Source of the DNA: a virus | Reading direction: 5' to 3' (one strand) | DNA length: 32,559 nucleotides | IMG/VR virus record: IMGVR_UViG_3300044630_003020 | Location: 1 to 32,559 of that record | In this document: piece after piece, positions 8,008 through 16,500 of the stretch | How positions within the stretch are numbered: position 1 is the stretch's first letter | Layout of the letters: each line of letters opens with the position of its first letter | The notes under the pieces: generated by a model | Told to the model about the DNA's origin: nothing | Seen by the model: the letters and a program-made list of their open reading frames with translations, nothing else | Database searches by the model: none | Translations under genes and position numbers: made by a program

Positions 8008-8357
8008 CTTGTAACCTCCGCAATGATTTCGGCATTGCCGCGAAGCAGCCTTGTTACCTCACCGCCAGCGCTTGTCAGCTCGAGGTCGTACACAGCTTTT
8101 GGCATTTCGCTCAAAGTAGCTGTAACCTCGTCTTGCGCAACAATGGTGATTGTTCCAAGCGAACCGCCAAGTGTAATCCTACCGTTTGCAGTGCTGCATT
8201 CAAGGACAACGTCCGAATCACGGACTCGCTCGCGCACTTGCATCTTGGCGGTATATCCAGTAAGATTAATTGGCGTACCAGCTGAATCCTTCCAGGTAAT
8301 AACCCGTCGGAAAGTTGCGCCTTGCTCGATTATAATGTCATGCTTACCAGCAGGCAT
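8004..8357 (-). CDS. Small baseplate-type protein (BppU N-terminal-like)
   Basis: The 117-residue sequence follows a pattern common beside phage tail fibre genes: an early IIEQGATFRRVITWKDSAGT strand pair, then PINLTGYTAKMQVRER, a strand segment, and a closing YDLELTSAGGEVTRLLRGNA. This is the layout of a single Ig-like beta domain of the BppU N-terminal type, used as a baseplate or fibre attachment module. No catalytic motif is seen. It lies between the collar-domain spike gene and the collagen-like protein, 9 bases after the former. Family assignment is from pattern memory and is moderately secure. Confidence 0.7.
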   Translation of the reverse strand: MPAGKHDIIIEQGATFRRVITWKDSAGTPINLTGYTAKMQVRERVRDSDVVLECSTANGRITLGGSLGTITIVAQDEVTATLSEMPKAVYDLELTSAGGEVTRLLRGNAEIIAEVTR

Positions 8358-8366
8358 AAGCCCTCC

Positions 8367-9356
8367 TTAGGTTTTTATAATAAAGTTTAGTAACGTTGAC
8401 TTTAATGTCCTGTTAGCACTAGTTGATGTCATATCCAAATTTGCTGTCGTTGTAGATGTTCCAAGTGCAGTAACTGAACCAGATAAAGTACCAGCAGTAA
8501 CTGTATGTGTCATTGTAATATTCGTTCCACTGGAATCTTCTGGCTGTGTTGTTATGTCAGCAGGAGCGTTAAATGTATGAGTATGACCAATTAGAGAAGC
8601 ACTACTTCCAGTAGCGACAATGGTGACTTTTCCTTGAAAACTTGAACCGTCTCCAGTGGTACCTTCTCCTGGGTTTGCTGTATGATAGTGAGCAGCATGA
8701 GCTGCTACGCTACCTGCGCCTTGGGAAAAATCGTCAGCATGTGTATGATCCAACGTATGAGTATGAGCAAGATGAGTCGCTTCGGTCATTGTTGTATTTG
8801 GTCCAATGCTTCCGCTTGTGTTTGACCAAGTTCCAGTAGCGCTTAGACCCCCTAAAACACGATCCCTCATGTCTGGGACATTGAAATTTCCCCCCGCAGA
8901 CCCACCTAGGAGCGCTCCTAAGGCTGGATAGGTGTTATAGGCGTATGAAGTGCCATCGCAGAAAAGCCAGCCCGTAGGAGCCGTTCCAGTCAGCCAACCG
9001 ACCACGGAGCCTGTAGGGGCTCCAGCGATACCAGTAATGACTCCTGAGGAAATCTGTAGGTACGGCGTACTTGTCGCTGGTCGAACCACGGATTCAATCC
9101 ATCGGTCTTGACCATCTACGCATGCAATTACTTGATCTCCAACAGATGGTAGCTGCAACCCTCTTGAGCGAAATCCATCGGTTGCTACGTCTGATCCAGA
9201 TAGTTTTACAGTAATCTCAGAGGTTGTAGAGTTAACTACGGTAACTTCTGCAAGATAGCGGTTAATAAATGCATTCGTGCCAAGCTCTGCTTTAACAGCA
9301 TCTTTGATCAGCTGAATCATGTCTGTCGTAAACGACTTATCGCCAATATCTGCCAT
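8367..9356 (-). CDS. Tail spike or fibre with OB-like N-terminus, phage collar domain and His-rich HxH segments
   Basis: The protein has 329 residues. Residues 30-92 (INRYLAEVTVVNSTTSEITV ... VGDQVIACVDGQDRWIESVV) look like a small OB-type beta barrel as in tail spike or hub proteins. Residues 117-170 carry the phage tail collar motif: GSVVGWLTGTAPTGWLFCDG, then YPALGALLGGS, then FNVPDMRDRVLGG. After this, about residues 190-280 contain repeated His motifs (HLAHTHTLDHTH, HAAHYH, GHTHTF), which in T4 gp12-type and other trimeric fibres bind metal ions along the axis. The start codon overlaps the TAA of the hub-like gene. A role as a central spike or short fibre is inferred. Confidence 0.8.
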   Translation of the reverse strand: MADIGDKSFTTDMIQLIKDAVKAELGTNAFINRYLAEVTVVNSTTSEITVKLSGSDVATDGFRSRGLQLPSVGDQVIACVDGQDRWIESVVRPATSTPYLQISSGVITGIAGAPTGSVVGWLTGTAPTGWLFCDGTSYAYNTYPALGALLGGSAGGNFNVPDMRDRVLGGLSATGTWSNTSGSIGPNTTMTEATHLAHTHTLDHTHADDFSQGAGSVAAHAAHYHTANPGEGTTGDGSSFQGKVTIVATGSSASLIGHTHTFNAPADITTQPEDSSGTNITMTHTVTAGTLSGSVTALGTSTTTANLDMTSTSANRTLKSTLLNFIIKT

Positions 9357-10561
9357 TACAGTGCCCTCATCTTCTTGACGTTCAGAACTTGTCGGCTAGA
9401 GCGCATTGGAATATCAAAAGAATCCAGTGTATATTTCTGTTGCTGGAGACCAGTGTTCTGCTCAGTAATCTCAATAACATCGTGACCCTCAAATAAAGGG
9501 TTTACGATGGTCGGCAACTGAATCGTTTCCTCAACGACAAGATTCTTAGCCAGCTCAACTTTTGCTCGGTCGAGGCACTGCTGAGAAGTTTTAAGCGTAG
9601 TAGTTCGAATTACAAGAATCTTTGATCCAAGTTCTTGAATTGTAAGACCAGTTCCTACTCGACCGTTGTAGGTCCTCTTCAGCGGTGAAGTGTTGACATT
9701 TGTGCCAGTACCTTCAATATACTCGCCGCGAACGGCTGCTGTACCATCGGAGGTATCTCCAGTAACTACAATGTGGTTAAAGATTGTGTGAGAGGATTGA
9801 GCCTTTTGAATACCAAGCATAACAGCATTGTCACCAACTGCAAATGATGCATCTGGTGCGCTGTTTGAGGTACCAGTGTATGGTGGCAGGGTCATGTCAT
9901 GGGTAACAAGGTTGCCATTGACATCAAAGTAGATATCGATTGACCAGTCCTGAGCCCAGTCTTTTAGCTTTTGACCGATATTATCGCCAATAAAATACTT
10001 CCAGGTTACGTTGACTTGTTTTTCGGTCGTATTTCGACTTCCTAGTGGGTCAAGTGTAATCCTTGTTGAAGGTACCCCACATAGGCTTGCTGTATCAGAA
10101 ATAATCTGGTTAATAGAAGTTCCGCTTGCCCATCCACTATTGCTGGTAAAAGTCGCCATAGAGAAAGAATCCCACTGGTCGCTACCATCAATGTTGATAA
10201 CAGCTGCGCCGTTCTCTGCAATGATCTCAGATCGGTCAATTGTAAAGACACCTAGGGGTACATATGTGTACTCACCATCGATCTTCAGTCCATACTCAAT
10301 CTTGATCAGTTTGTCCCAGTAGAAGACTGAGCTAGAATCTTTTGGCGTGTACTCGCCGTTCTTATCAATGAGTCGGAGCTGGCAGGTTCGCCGTGTTGCC
10401 CTCGACGTATCGACGTATACTGTTCCTTCAATCGTAGAGGCAGTAACCTCCTCGATTGGCACCAGACTGCTGTTTAAAGCAGTAACCCGAATCTTAACGT
10501 CTCGGATTGGCGCAAGCAGCGCTTCTTTGAATGCGTTGAGATTCGGGATACCACTATACAT
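9356..10561 (-). CDS. Tail hub-like minor tail protein (DUF5047/Tal N-terminal type)
   Basis: The protein has 401 residues. The N-terminus resembles baseplate-hub proteins: VKIRVTALNSSLVPIEEVTA, then a strand-rich segment TCQLRLIDKNGEYTPKDSSS, and FTIDRSEIIAENGAAVINID. A middle domain (TSINQIISDTASLCGVPSTR; FIGDNIGQKLKDWAQDWSID) and a late domain (QCLDRAKVELAKNLVVEETI, FEGHDVIEITEQNTGLQQQK) fit the four-domain hub fold of gpD/gp27 and siphophage Tal proteins. The product of the upstream gene (10561-13521) ends in a Dit-like beta domain, so the pair would form the distal tail tip. Both junctions are TAATG overlaps. Confidence 0.75.
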   Translation of the reverse strand: MYSGIPNLNAFKEALLAPIRDVKIRVTALNSSLVPIEEVTASTIEGTVYVDTSRATRRTCQLRLIDKNGEYTPKDSSSVFYWDKLIKIEYGLKIDGEYTYVPLGVFTIDRSEIIAENGAAVINIDGSDQWDSFSMATFTSNSGWASGTSINQIISDTASLCGVPSTRITLDPLGSRNTTEKQVNVTWKYFIGDNIGQKLKDWAQDWSIDIYFDVNGNLVTHDMTLPPYTGTSNSAPDASFAVGDNAVMLGIQKAQSSHTIFNHIVVTGDTSDGTAAVRGEYIEGTGTNVNTSPLKRTYNGRVGTGLTIQELGSKILVIRTTTLKTSQQCLDRAKVELAKNLVVEETIQLPTIVNPLFEGHDVIEITEQNTGLQQQKYTLDSFDIPMRSSRQVLNVKKMRAL

Positions 10562-13521
10562 TAGTCAACCTCAATATATCCTACTGAAAGTTTTACAGTT
10601 CCGCCAGTTGCGTACTGATAAGATGGAGTTCCAAAGTAAACCTTGTAGACATCTCCAAATGGTGTCTTTAGGTAAAGCGGAAGGCTAAGTGCAAACAGAG
10701 ACTTAATCTTTGGAAGCTTGACCTCGACCTCATCGTTTGGGATATAGGCTGAGATGTTTCCTTCGATGCCGTATTGTCCATAACGGACAACGACCTTCTT
10801 AGACCGACCGAACGGCTCAAAGATTTCTTCCTGGTATGGATTAGTTCGGTCCTCTGAGTCAACGTAAAGCTCAACTCCAAGCGCCTCATTGCCGTCATAG
10901 ACGATAAACCAGTTATCGTAGATTGACGAAGCAACCACCAGGTCTGTTGCATCAATATCAGAATCAACTGGATTAGAGCCTACTGGAGTAGAGGTTTGAG
11001 TAATCTTGTACTCATACCTTGCCCCAATACCAGCAGAAAAATCTGTATAGTTAATAGTAGCAACATCTGGAATACTGGAAATTAGAGTATACGGTTGAGC
11101 GCTTCCGTAATTACGACGATAAACGTTATATTTTGTAAAAGATGCGTCAGCTGACTGATCCCAAGTAAGTTTTAAGGTTCCGTTTCCTTGCTCAGCGCTA
11201 AGACCAGTGATAACAGCTGGAGCGTTCCAAAGCGCAATGTAAGTAACAGAGATTGTTGACGACTGAACATCGTCACTATCAGTGACTGTTACTTCAAATT
11301 TGTATGTCGCGTTGTTAAGAATAACATCGGATGGGGCATCAAACGATGCCTCCGAGTTTAGAATAAACCCACTGTCGTAACGGACGGCATTACTTGCACT
11401 TGTTTCAATAATCCTAAGTCTTCGGCTTTTTTGAGCTTTTCCAAATGCACCAGTATAGGTGTAGCTAAGGAGAGGAATTGCATTATTGATCTTGCCAGTT
11501 GTTAAGTCGCTTGCATCTACTGCAAGAGCAGAGATTGTCGGACCGTCAGTTGGCTTAAAAAACACATAGTCGCTATAGCTGCCTTGAGCATTTGCAGCTC
11601 CAGAGTTATCAGTATAGCGGCTTCGGTAACGATATTGAACGTTCTTTGTTAGGGTTGTTCCGCCAGCACCAGCTGTAGTGGTTACCCCAGAAGCCCCCTG
11701 AGAAAGAGAATTGCTAACACTGGAAAGCGAAGCGCTTTTTACCATTGTATACATAACAACGCTATCGCTTGCTCGACTGACTTCGATTGAAAGCTGTGTT
11801 GGTGAATCCTCAAATCCGCTTGCAAGATCTTGATCGGCAAAAGCAACGTCAATTGCAGGGTTAATTGATGTAACTGCCTGATTATTGCTCGGGCTAATAT
11901 TATTTGCAACTGGTGCAGCATTGATCCAAAACGCAGCCTTTACAGATTCTGGCTGAGTTACATTGCTTGTATCCCTCCAGGTTACAGTCCATTGGTACCT
12001 TGTGCCGTACTCTAGCGCTGGCGATCCACTGTATGTGTAGGCAGTCGCAAGAGTCGTAGCTACAGGGCTAACCGCATTCGGTCCAATAGTAGTAATAAGC
12101 GTATTGTTTGTATCATAAATCTTTAGTGTGTATTGGTTCATATTGGACGGAGTTACAAAGTTAAACGCTGGCGTTAGCGTTTTTACCCATCCAGTTGATC
12201 CATTACTTAGGTTTGGTGTCATGTCTGTGACACCAGCGGCATCTGTCGTAAATGTAGCTGCTGAAGAAACAGATGAAGCTGCACCGTTACTATCCTTAAC
12301 TGTAGCCGTCCAGTAATAAGACGTGCTGTAGCTTAGGTTAAAGTACGTTGTTCCTCCACTGCCGTACTGCTTAGTAAATGAAGCAACACCAGATGCAAAA
12401 TCTCCGCTATCCCACATTGGCGTGTTATCGCTACTGCGGTATACTTGAATTCTTGCAGTGGAGATTGAATCTCCTACGTCTGGGTCTGATGCTTGACCGC
12501 TAAATGTTGGAGTCAGCGTTGGGATAACCGATCCGCCAGTTGGGGTTAAACCGCTTGGCGTGTTGGGCTTTGTATTTTGCTTGAACGTATCCCCAGCAGA
12601 GTACGGACCCCAAGAGCCAGCAGCATCCTGAGTTCGTGCTCGCCAATAGTATGTGGTGTTATACGTCAATGACGCAGTATGTGTAATTGAGAACGTTGTT
12701 CCACTATCTGCAACTACACCAGAGTCGTAAATAATTGATGTAAACCCAGAATCGCTAGCAATCTGAACCTGCACTGCCGAGAGGGAGTCGCTGGCATCTG
12801 GATCACTTAGCGTTCCGCTAAGGACCTTAGATGTGACTACCGCACCACCAGTTGGAGAAAGGTTGATCGGAGCATCTGGAGCAGTATTCGTTACTTCTGT
12901 CGTTTCAAGAACTGGAGAGAATGAAGAGTTCCTAGAATAGAATTGAACAAAAGAATTTGTATTGCTTGATCCCTCAGCGTCAAGCTTCAGCAAAAATCCT
13001 CGGAAAGTAAATCCTGGATTGCTAATAACGTACTGCATAAGGTTTGTAACGTCAACTTCTACAAGCGTTTGATTTGCCGTTACGCCGCTGATTGTCTTTG
13101 TAGCAGAAATTCCAGAATAGTATGTTCCATTGGCAAATTGTGTTTCCCAGTTGTATCCGCTTTTGCTTGTCCAACCAGAAGCTGGGAATGGAGTTCCACC
13201 ACCAGTGTCAACAATACTGTTTGTACTGTTTGCCAAGTATACTTGGACGATACGATTTGTGCTAGTACCAGAGTTCCCAGCGTTATTTGAAGACGTTCCA
13301 CTATGGTAGTAATAAAGCTTTAGCTTAGCATTTGTAATGCTTTGAATTCCAGTAGTTGAAAATGCAGTAAATTGCATTCGCGCTCGAAAAAGGATTGTTC
13401 CATCAGTGTTGACCCCAATAGGAGACATTACGCCATTGGCATTCCAGTCTGAAGAATAACCAGACCCATTTGGATTATTAATCGCGGTTGCGTCTTCTGA
13501 GCAACTATAAGGACCTGGCAT
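10561..13521 (-). CDS. Large minor tail protein with tandem Ig/FN3-type repeats
   Basis: The protein has 986 residues from the start chosen here. After an N-terminal beta domain of DNRLRE-like character (about residues 30-205: ILFRARMQFTAF, ITNAKLKLYYYHSG, VEVDVTNLMQYV) come five to six Ig/FN3-like repeats. They are recognisable by P-x-x-SPTGG openings and YWRARTQD-, YYWTATVKD- and YQWTVTWRD-type strands. A further FN3 domain is near 775-860 (PAVITGLSAEQGNGTLKLTW). The C-terminal about 120 residues (DNWFIVYDGNEALGVELYVD to the end) look like a tail-tip attachment domain. The start at 13521 (MPGPYS) is preferred. Upstream in-frame ATGs at 13563 and 13533 lie inside or against the hairpin at 13536-13561, and a GGGGGT block sits about 5 bases before 13521. 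Carbohydrate binding is plausible but unproven. Confidence 0.8.
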   Translation of the reverse strand: MPGPYSCSEDATAINNPNGSGYSSDWNANGVMSPIGVNTDGTILFRARMQFTAFSTTGIQSITNAKLKLYYYHSGTSSNNAGNSGTSTNRIVQVYLANSTNSIVDTGGGTPFPASGWTSKSGYNWETQFANGTYYSGISATKTISGVTANQTLVEVDVTNLMQYVISNPGFTFRGFLLKLDAEGSSNTNSFVQFYSRNSSFSPVLETTEVTNTAPDAPINLSPTGGAVVTSKVLSGTLSDPDASDSLSAVQVQIASDSGFTSIIYDSGVVADSGTTFSITHTASLTYNTTYYWRARTQDAAGSWGPYSAGDTFKQNTKPNTPSGLTPTGGSVIPTLTPTFSGQASDPDVGDSISTARIQVYRSSDNTPMWDSGDFASGVASFTKQYGSGGTTYFNLSYSTSYYWTATVKDSNGAASSVSSAATFTTDAAGVTDMTPNLSNGSTGWVKTLTPAFNFVTPSNMNQYTLKIYDTNNTLITTIGPNAVSPVATTLATAYTYSGSPALEYGTRYQWTVTWRDTSNVTQPESVKAAFWINAAPVANNISPSNNQAVTSINPAIDVAFADQDLASGFEDSPTQLSIEVSRASDSVVMYTMVKSASLSSVSNSLSQGASGVTTTAGAGGTTLTKNVQYRYRSRYTDNSGAANAQGSYSDYVFFKPTDGPTISALAVDASDLTTGKINNAIPLLSYTYTGAFGKAQKSRRLRIIETSASNAVRYDSGFILNSEASFDAPSDVILNNATYKFEVTVTDSDDVQSSTISVTYIALWNAPAVITGLSAEQGNGTLKLTWDQSADASFTKYNVYRRNYGSAQPYTLISSIPDVATINYTDFSAGIGARYEYKITQTSTPVGSNPVDSDIDATDLVVASSIYDNWFIVYDGNEALGVELYVDSEDRTNPYQEEIFEPFGRSKKVVVRYGQYGIEGNISAYIPNDEVEVKLPKIKSLFALSLPLYLKTPFGDVYKVYFGTPSYQYATGGTVKLSVGYIEVD

Positions 13522-13535
13522 TTCTACCCCCATTA

Positions 13536-13561
13536 GGGGGAGGAGCCAAAGCCCCTCCCCC
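13536..13561 (-). other. Strong RNA hairpin between tape measure and minor tail genes
   Basis: On the minus strand GGGGGAGGGGC and GCTCCTCCCCC pair over 11 positions around a TTTG loop. One pair is G-U in minus-strand RNA. In plus-strand RNA it would be a C-A mismatch, so the structure belongs to the late transcript. No U-tract follows, so it is not a standard terminator. It may be an RNA processing, stability or partial pause element between the tape measure stop at 13567 and the next start. Confidence 0.75.
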
Positions 13562-13566
13562 ATATA

Positions 13567-16500
13567 TTACTGCGTTTTGATACTGTGAACAAGGTTGTTA
13601 ATAAACACATCCCCGCTCAACAGGCTTGCAACTTCCTGAGCCGAGGCATTCTTAAGAACACCGTTCGGGTCAGTGACCACATGGTTGATTGTCATGGTGT
13701 TGTTGTTCTGCCGAGTAATCGACGTTCCAGCCCCACTCATAATCTGAGTCAACCGATTAGCCTCAGCTGCGAGTGCAGACTCACGGGACTGCATTCCCAC
13801 AATGAGACTATCAACAAAGTGTGCTCCGACAATTTGACTTGTCGTTGCAAACGCTTCAATAATTGATAGTACTGAATTTACGGCTCCCTGGAGTGAGTCA
13901 GCAAGTAATGCTGGGTCTCCACCAGTGTTGACTGCTAGGTTAAAGAATGCTTCAAGCGCTTCGGCGATAGCCTTAGCAGCGTCTGCGGCATCTCTTGCCA
14001 TTGCAATCATTCCAACTGGCATAGAAGAAGCGATATCCGCCATCTTGCGAATACCGTCTTCGATCCATCCAAAGACTTTATCGTAATCAATTTCTTCCCT
14101 GAACTGATCAACGAAGTCCATCTGCTTTACGAACGCATCATAAGTTCCGCCGACTGCATCGGCAATCGCCTTAGCTACATTTGCGAACGTGTTGACAACT
14201 TCCCATTGATCTTTGTTCAGCGAGAACCTACCCATCGAAACAAGCATCTGTCGAACAGCAGTTTCAATGGTGTTTACAACCGCCTGAAGATCACTTGCAA
14301 GCGGCTTGACGTAGTTTCGTAGATCTTTAAACGAGCTGATAGCACTACCGATAGTGCCAAGAACAGCGTTTGCTGCCTCAGCGAATGCCTTTGCTTTGTC
14401 TAGCATTGGCTGTGTCGGCGCGGAGCTAAGCTTGCTTACGAAAGCTTGCACTGCTTTGCTAATGTCTTCAGCAACTTGCCTAAGCACACGCTCAGGCGGT
14501 TGGTAGACACCAGTTGCCATCGAGTTAAATGCATCAACAGCAGCTGCAATAGATCCAACAACTGCTTGAGCGCCAGTAGAATATGCCTCAACCGCAATCA
14601 CCTGACTGCCAGCGAACTTCTTCGCCTCGGCAATCATGTACTTCATTGCGACAGACATATCTGAGATAATCTTTTTCAGGTTAGCCGCGCTTGGAGATTT
14701 GTAGGTAGCAAGCTTTTCAGCTGCATCAACCATGCCACCAACTGCGGAAGCAATGCTTCCTACAGCACCAGCAAAATTTCCTACCTTCTCGAGAGTGGCT
14801 GTCTTAAACGCCTTAGCGTAAGGAGCAGTTAGCTTGATCGCAAGCTTCATGGCTTCCGCCACTTTGCCCATGGTCTTCCTAATCAGTTCCTTAAGGTTAA
14901 TTCCTTCGATCTTGTAGAGTGCTTCGGCAAGACTTGCAGCTTGCTGAGCCAGCTCAAGAGCTTTCTCTCGTGCTGTCTTTTGCTCACCACCGCCTCCACC
15001 GCCACCGCCACCGCCACCGCCGCCGCCACCACCGAGCAGATTTTGGTTTGCTCGTTCTCTGGCTGCAACGATGTCCTGGTTTCCTCCCAGGAAATACGTT
15101 CGCTCTGCGTTCGCCAAGCGAGTTGCTTCAACGATTGCAAGCAACTTACCGCGCTCAAGGTTAAGAGCGGTAATCCTAGCTTCTGCAGCTTTCTTTTCTT
15201 CACCACGAAGACTCTTAATCGACGCGGTAAGGACATCAATCTGCGTTTGAATCTCTTTAGCTTGAGAGATTCTCTTCTCTTGTTCCAAAGCAGTTCTAGA
15301 CGTAGAGCTGATTAGATCTTCAAGATACTTCTTTTCATTCTCGAGTTGCTTAATCCTAGCAGCATTATCTTCTGCTGCAGCCCCGTAGAACCTGGAAGAC
15401 TGCTCCGTCAAAGAAGCAATCTGTAGTTCGATCTCTTTAAGTTTTTCCTTATTAGGGTCAAGAGAGTCGTCGTTTAGTTTCTTAAACTCAGCTGTAACAG
15501 TATTGATTGCATTACCGATTCCACCAAGGAGATCGCCAATTCCACCAAACACTGTTCCGATAAGACCTGGAAGGAATCCAAGAGGACCATCTGGTCCAAA
15601 GATCTTTCCCAGCTGAATTCCTACAAATCGCGCAGCCTCAAACAGCAAGCCAAAGCCAGCTGTAAGGACATCAAGGACACCGCTAACAAACTTGAACACT
15701 TCTCCAAGGACACTTACCGCGCCTGAGAGTGCGTCAGTCTCTTTCTTGCCGCCACTAATTGCCTGGAAGAACCCGACAAAAATACCAGCAGCAATCGTTA
15801 GGAATGCTTGCCATGTAATAGAAATAAACCGTGCGAACTTGGTAATTCCACCAAGGAAGCCACTTAACGTCTTGCCCAAACCAGCCATAATGCCAGTAGA
15901 GGCTTTTGCTCCTCCGCTTAGTGCGACAAACGGAGCTTTAATCTTATTCCCTAGTCCTGTAACAAGTTTACTAAGGAATTGGAATGTAGCAGTAAAAGGA
16001 TTAATTGCGCGAAGTGCGCTTATTGCACCACCTGCAACAGCTGTCATTCCTTCTGCTGCTGTAGCTGCACCAGCTGCTGCTGGACCAATCTTAGAAAGTC
16101 CACCAACAAGCAGCCTAATCTCTGAAAATGCTACTCGTACAACAAGCAAGATAGCTCCGACAAGACCGAGGATTGCTCCTCCAGCTGTCATCAGAACTCC
16201 TGCAAGTACAGTAAGTGTTGCTAGAGTTTTAAGCAATTCTGGGTTTGCTTTTGCAAATTCGTCAAACCTCTTAGCAATATCTGCTAGTCGGAATGATAGA
16301 TTTTCAATTGCTGGGGCTAGTGCCTCACCAAGCGTTGCTTTAATATTTTGAATTGCGTTATCGATCCTGCCGAGAGCAGCCTTTGTAGACTGAGAAACAA
16401 GATCTACTGATTGTGCAAATAGTTCACGAGCTCTTGTTGCGTCTCCAACGCCCTTAGTGTTATCACTAATGGCACTTGTACCACGCTTCATTGCTTCGGT

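Noticed and set aside
15692-16351. Plus-strand 219-codon frame antisense to the tape measure gene
   Set aside because: It is antisense to a conserved helical gene in the operon, with low-complexity Ala/Pro/Ser composition and no ribosome site.
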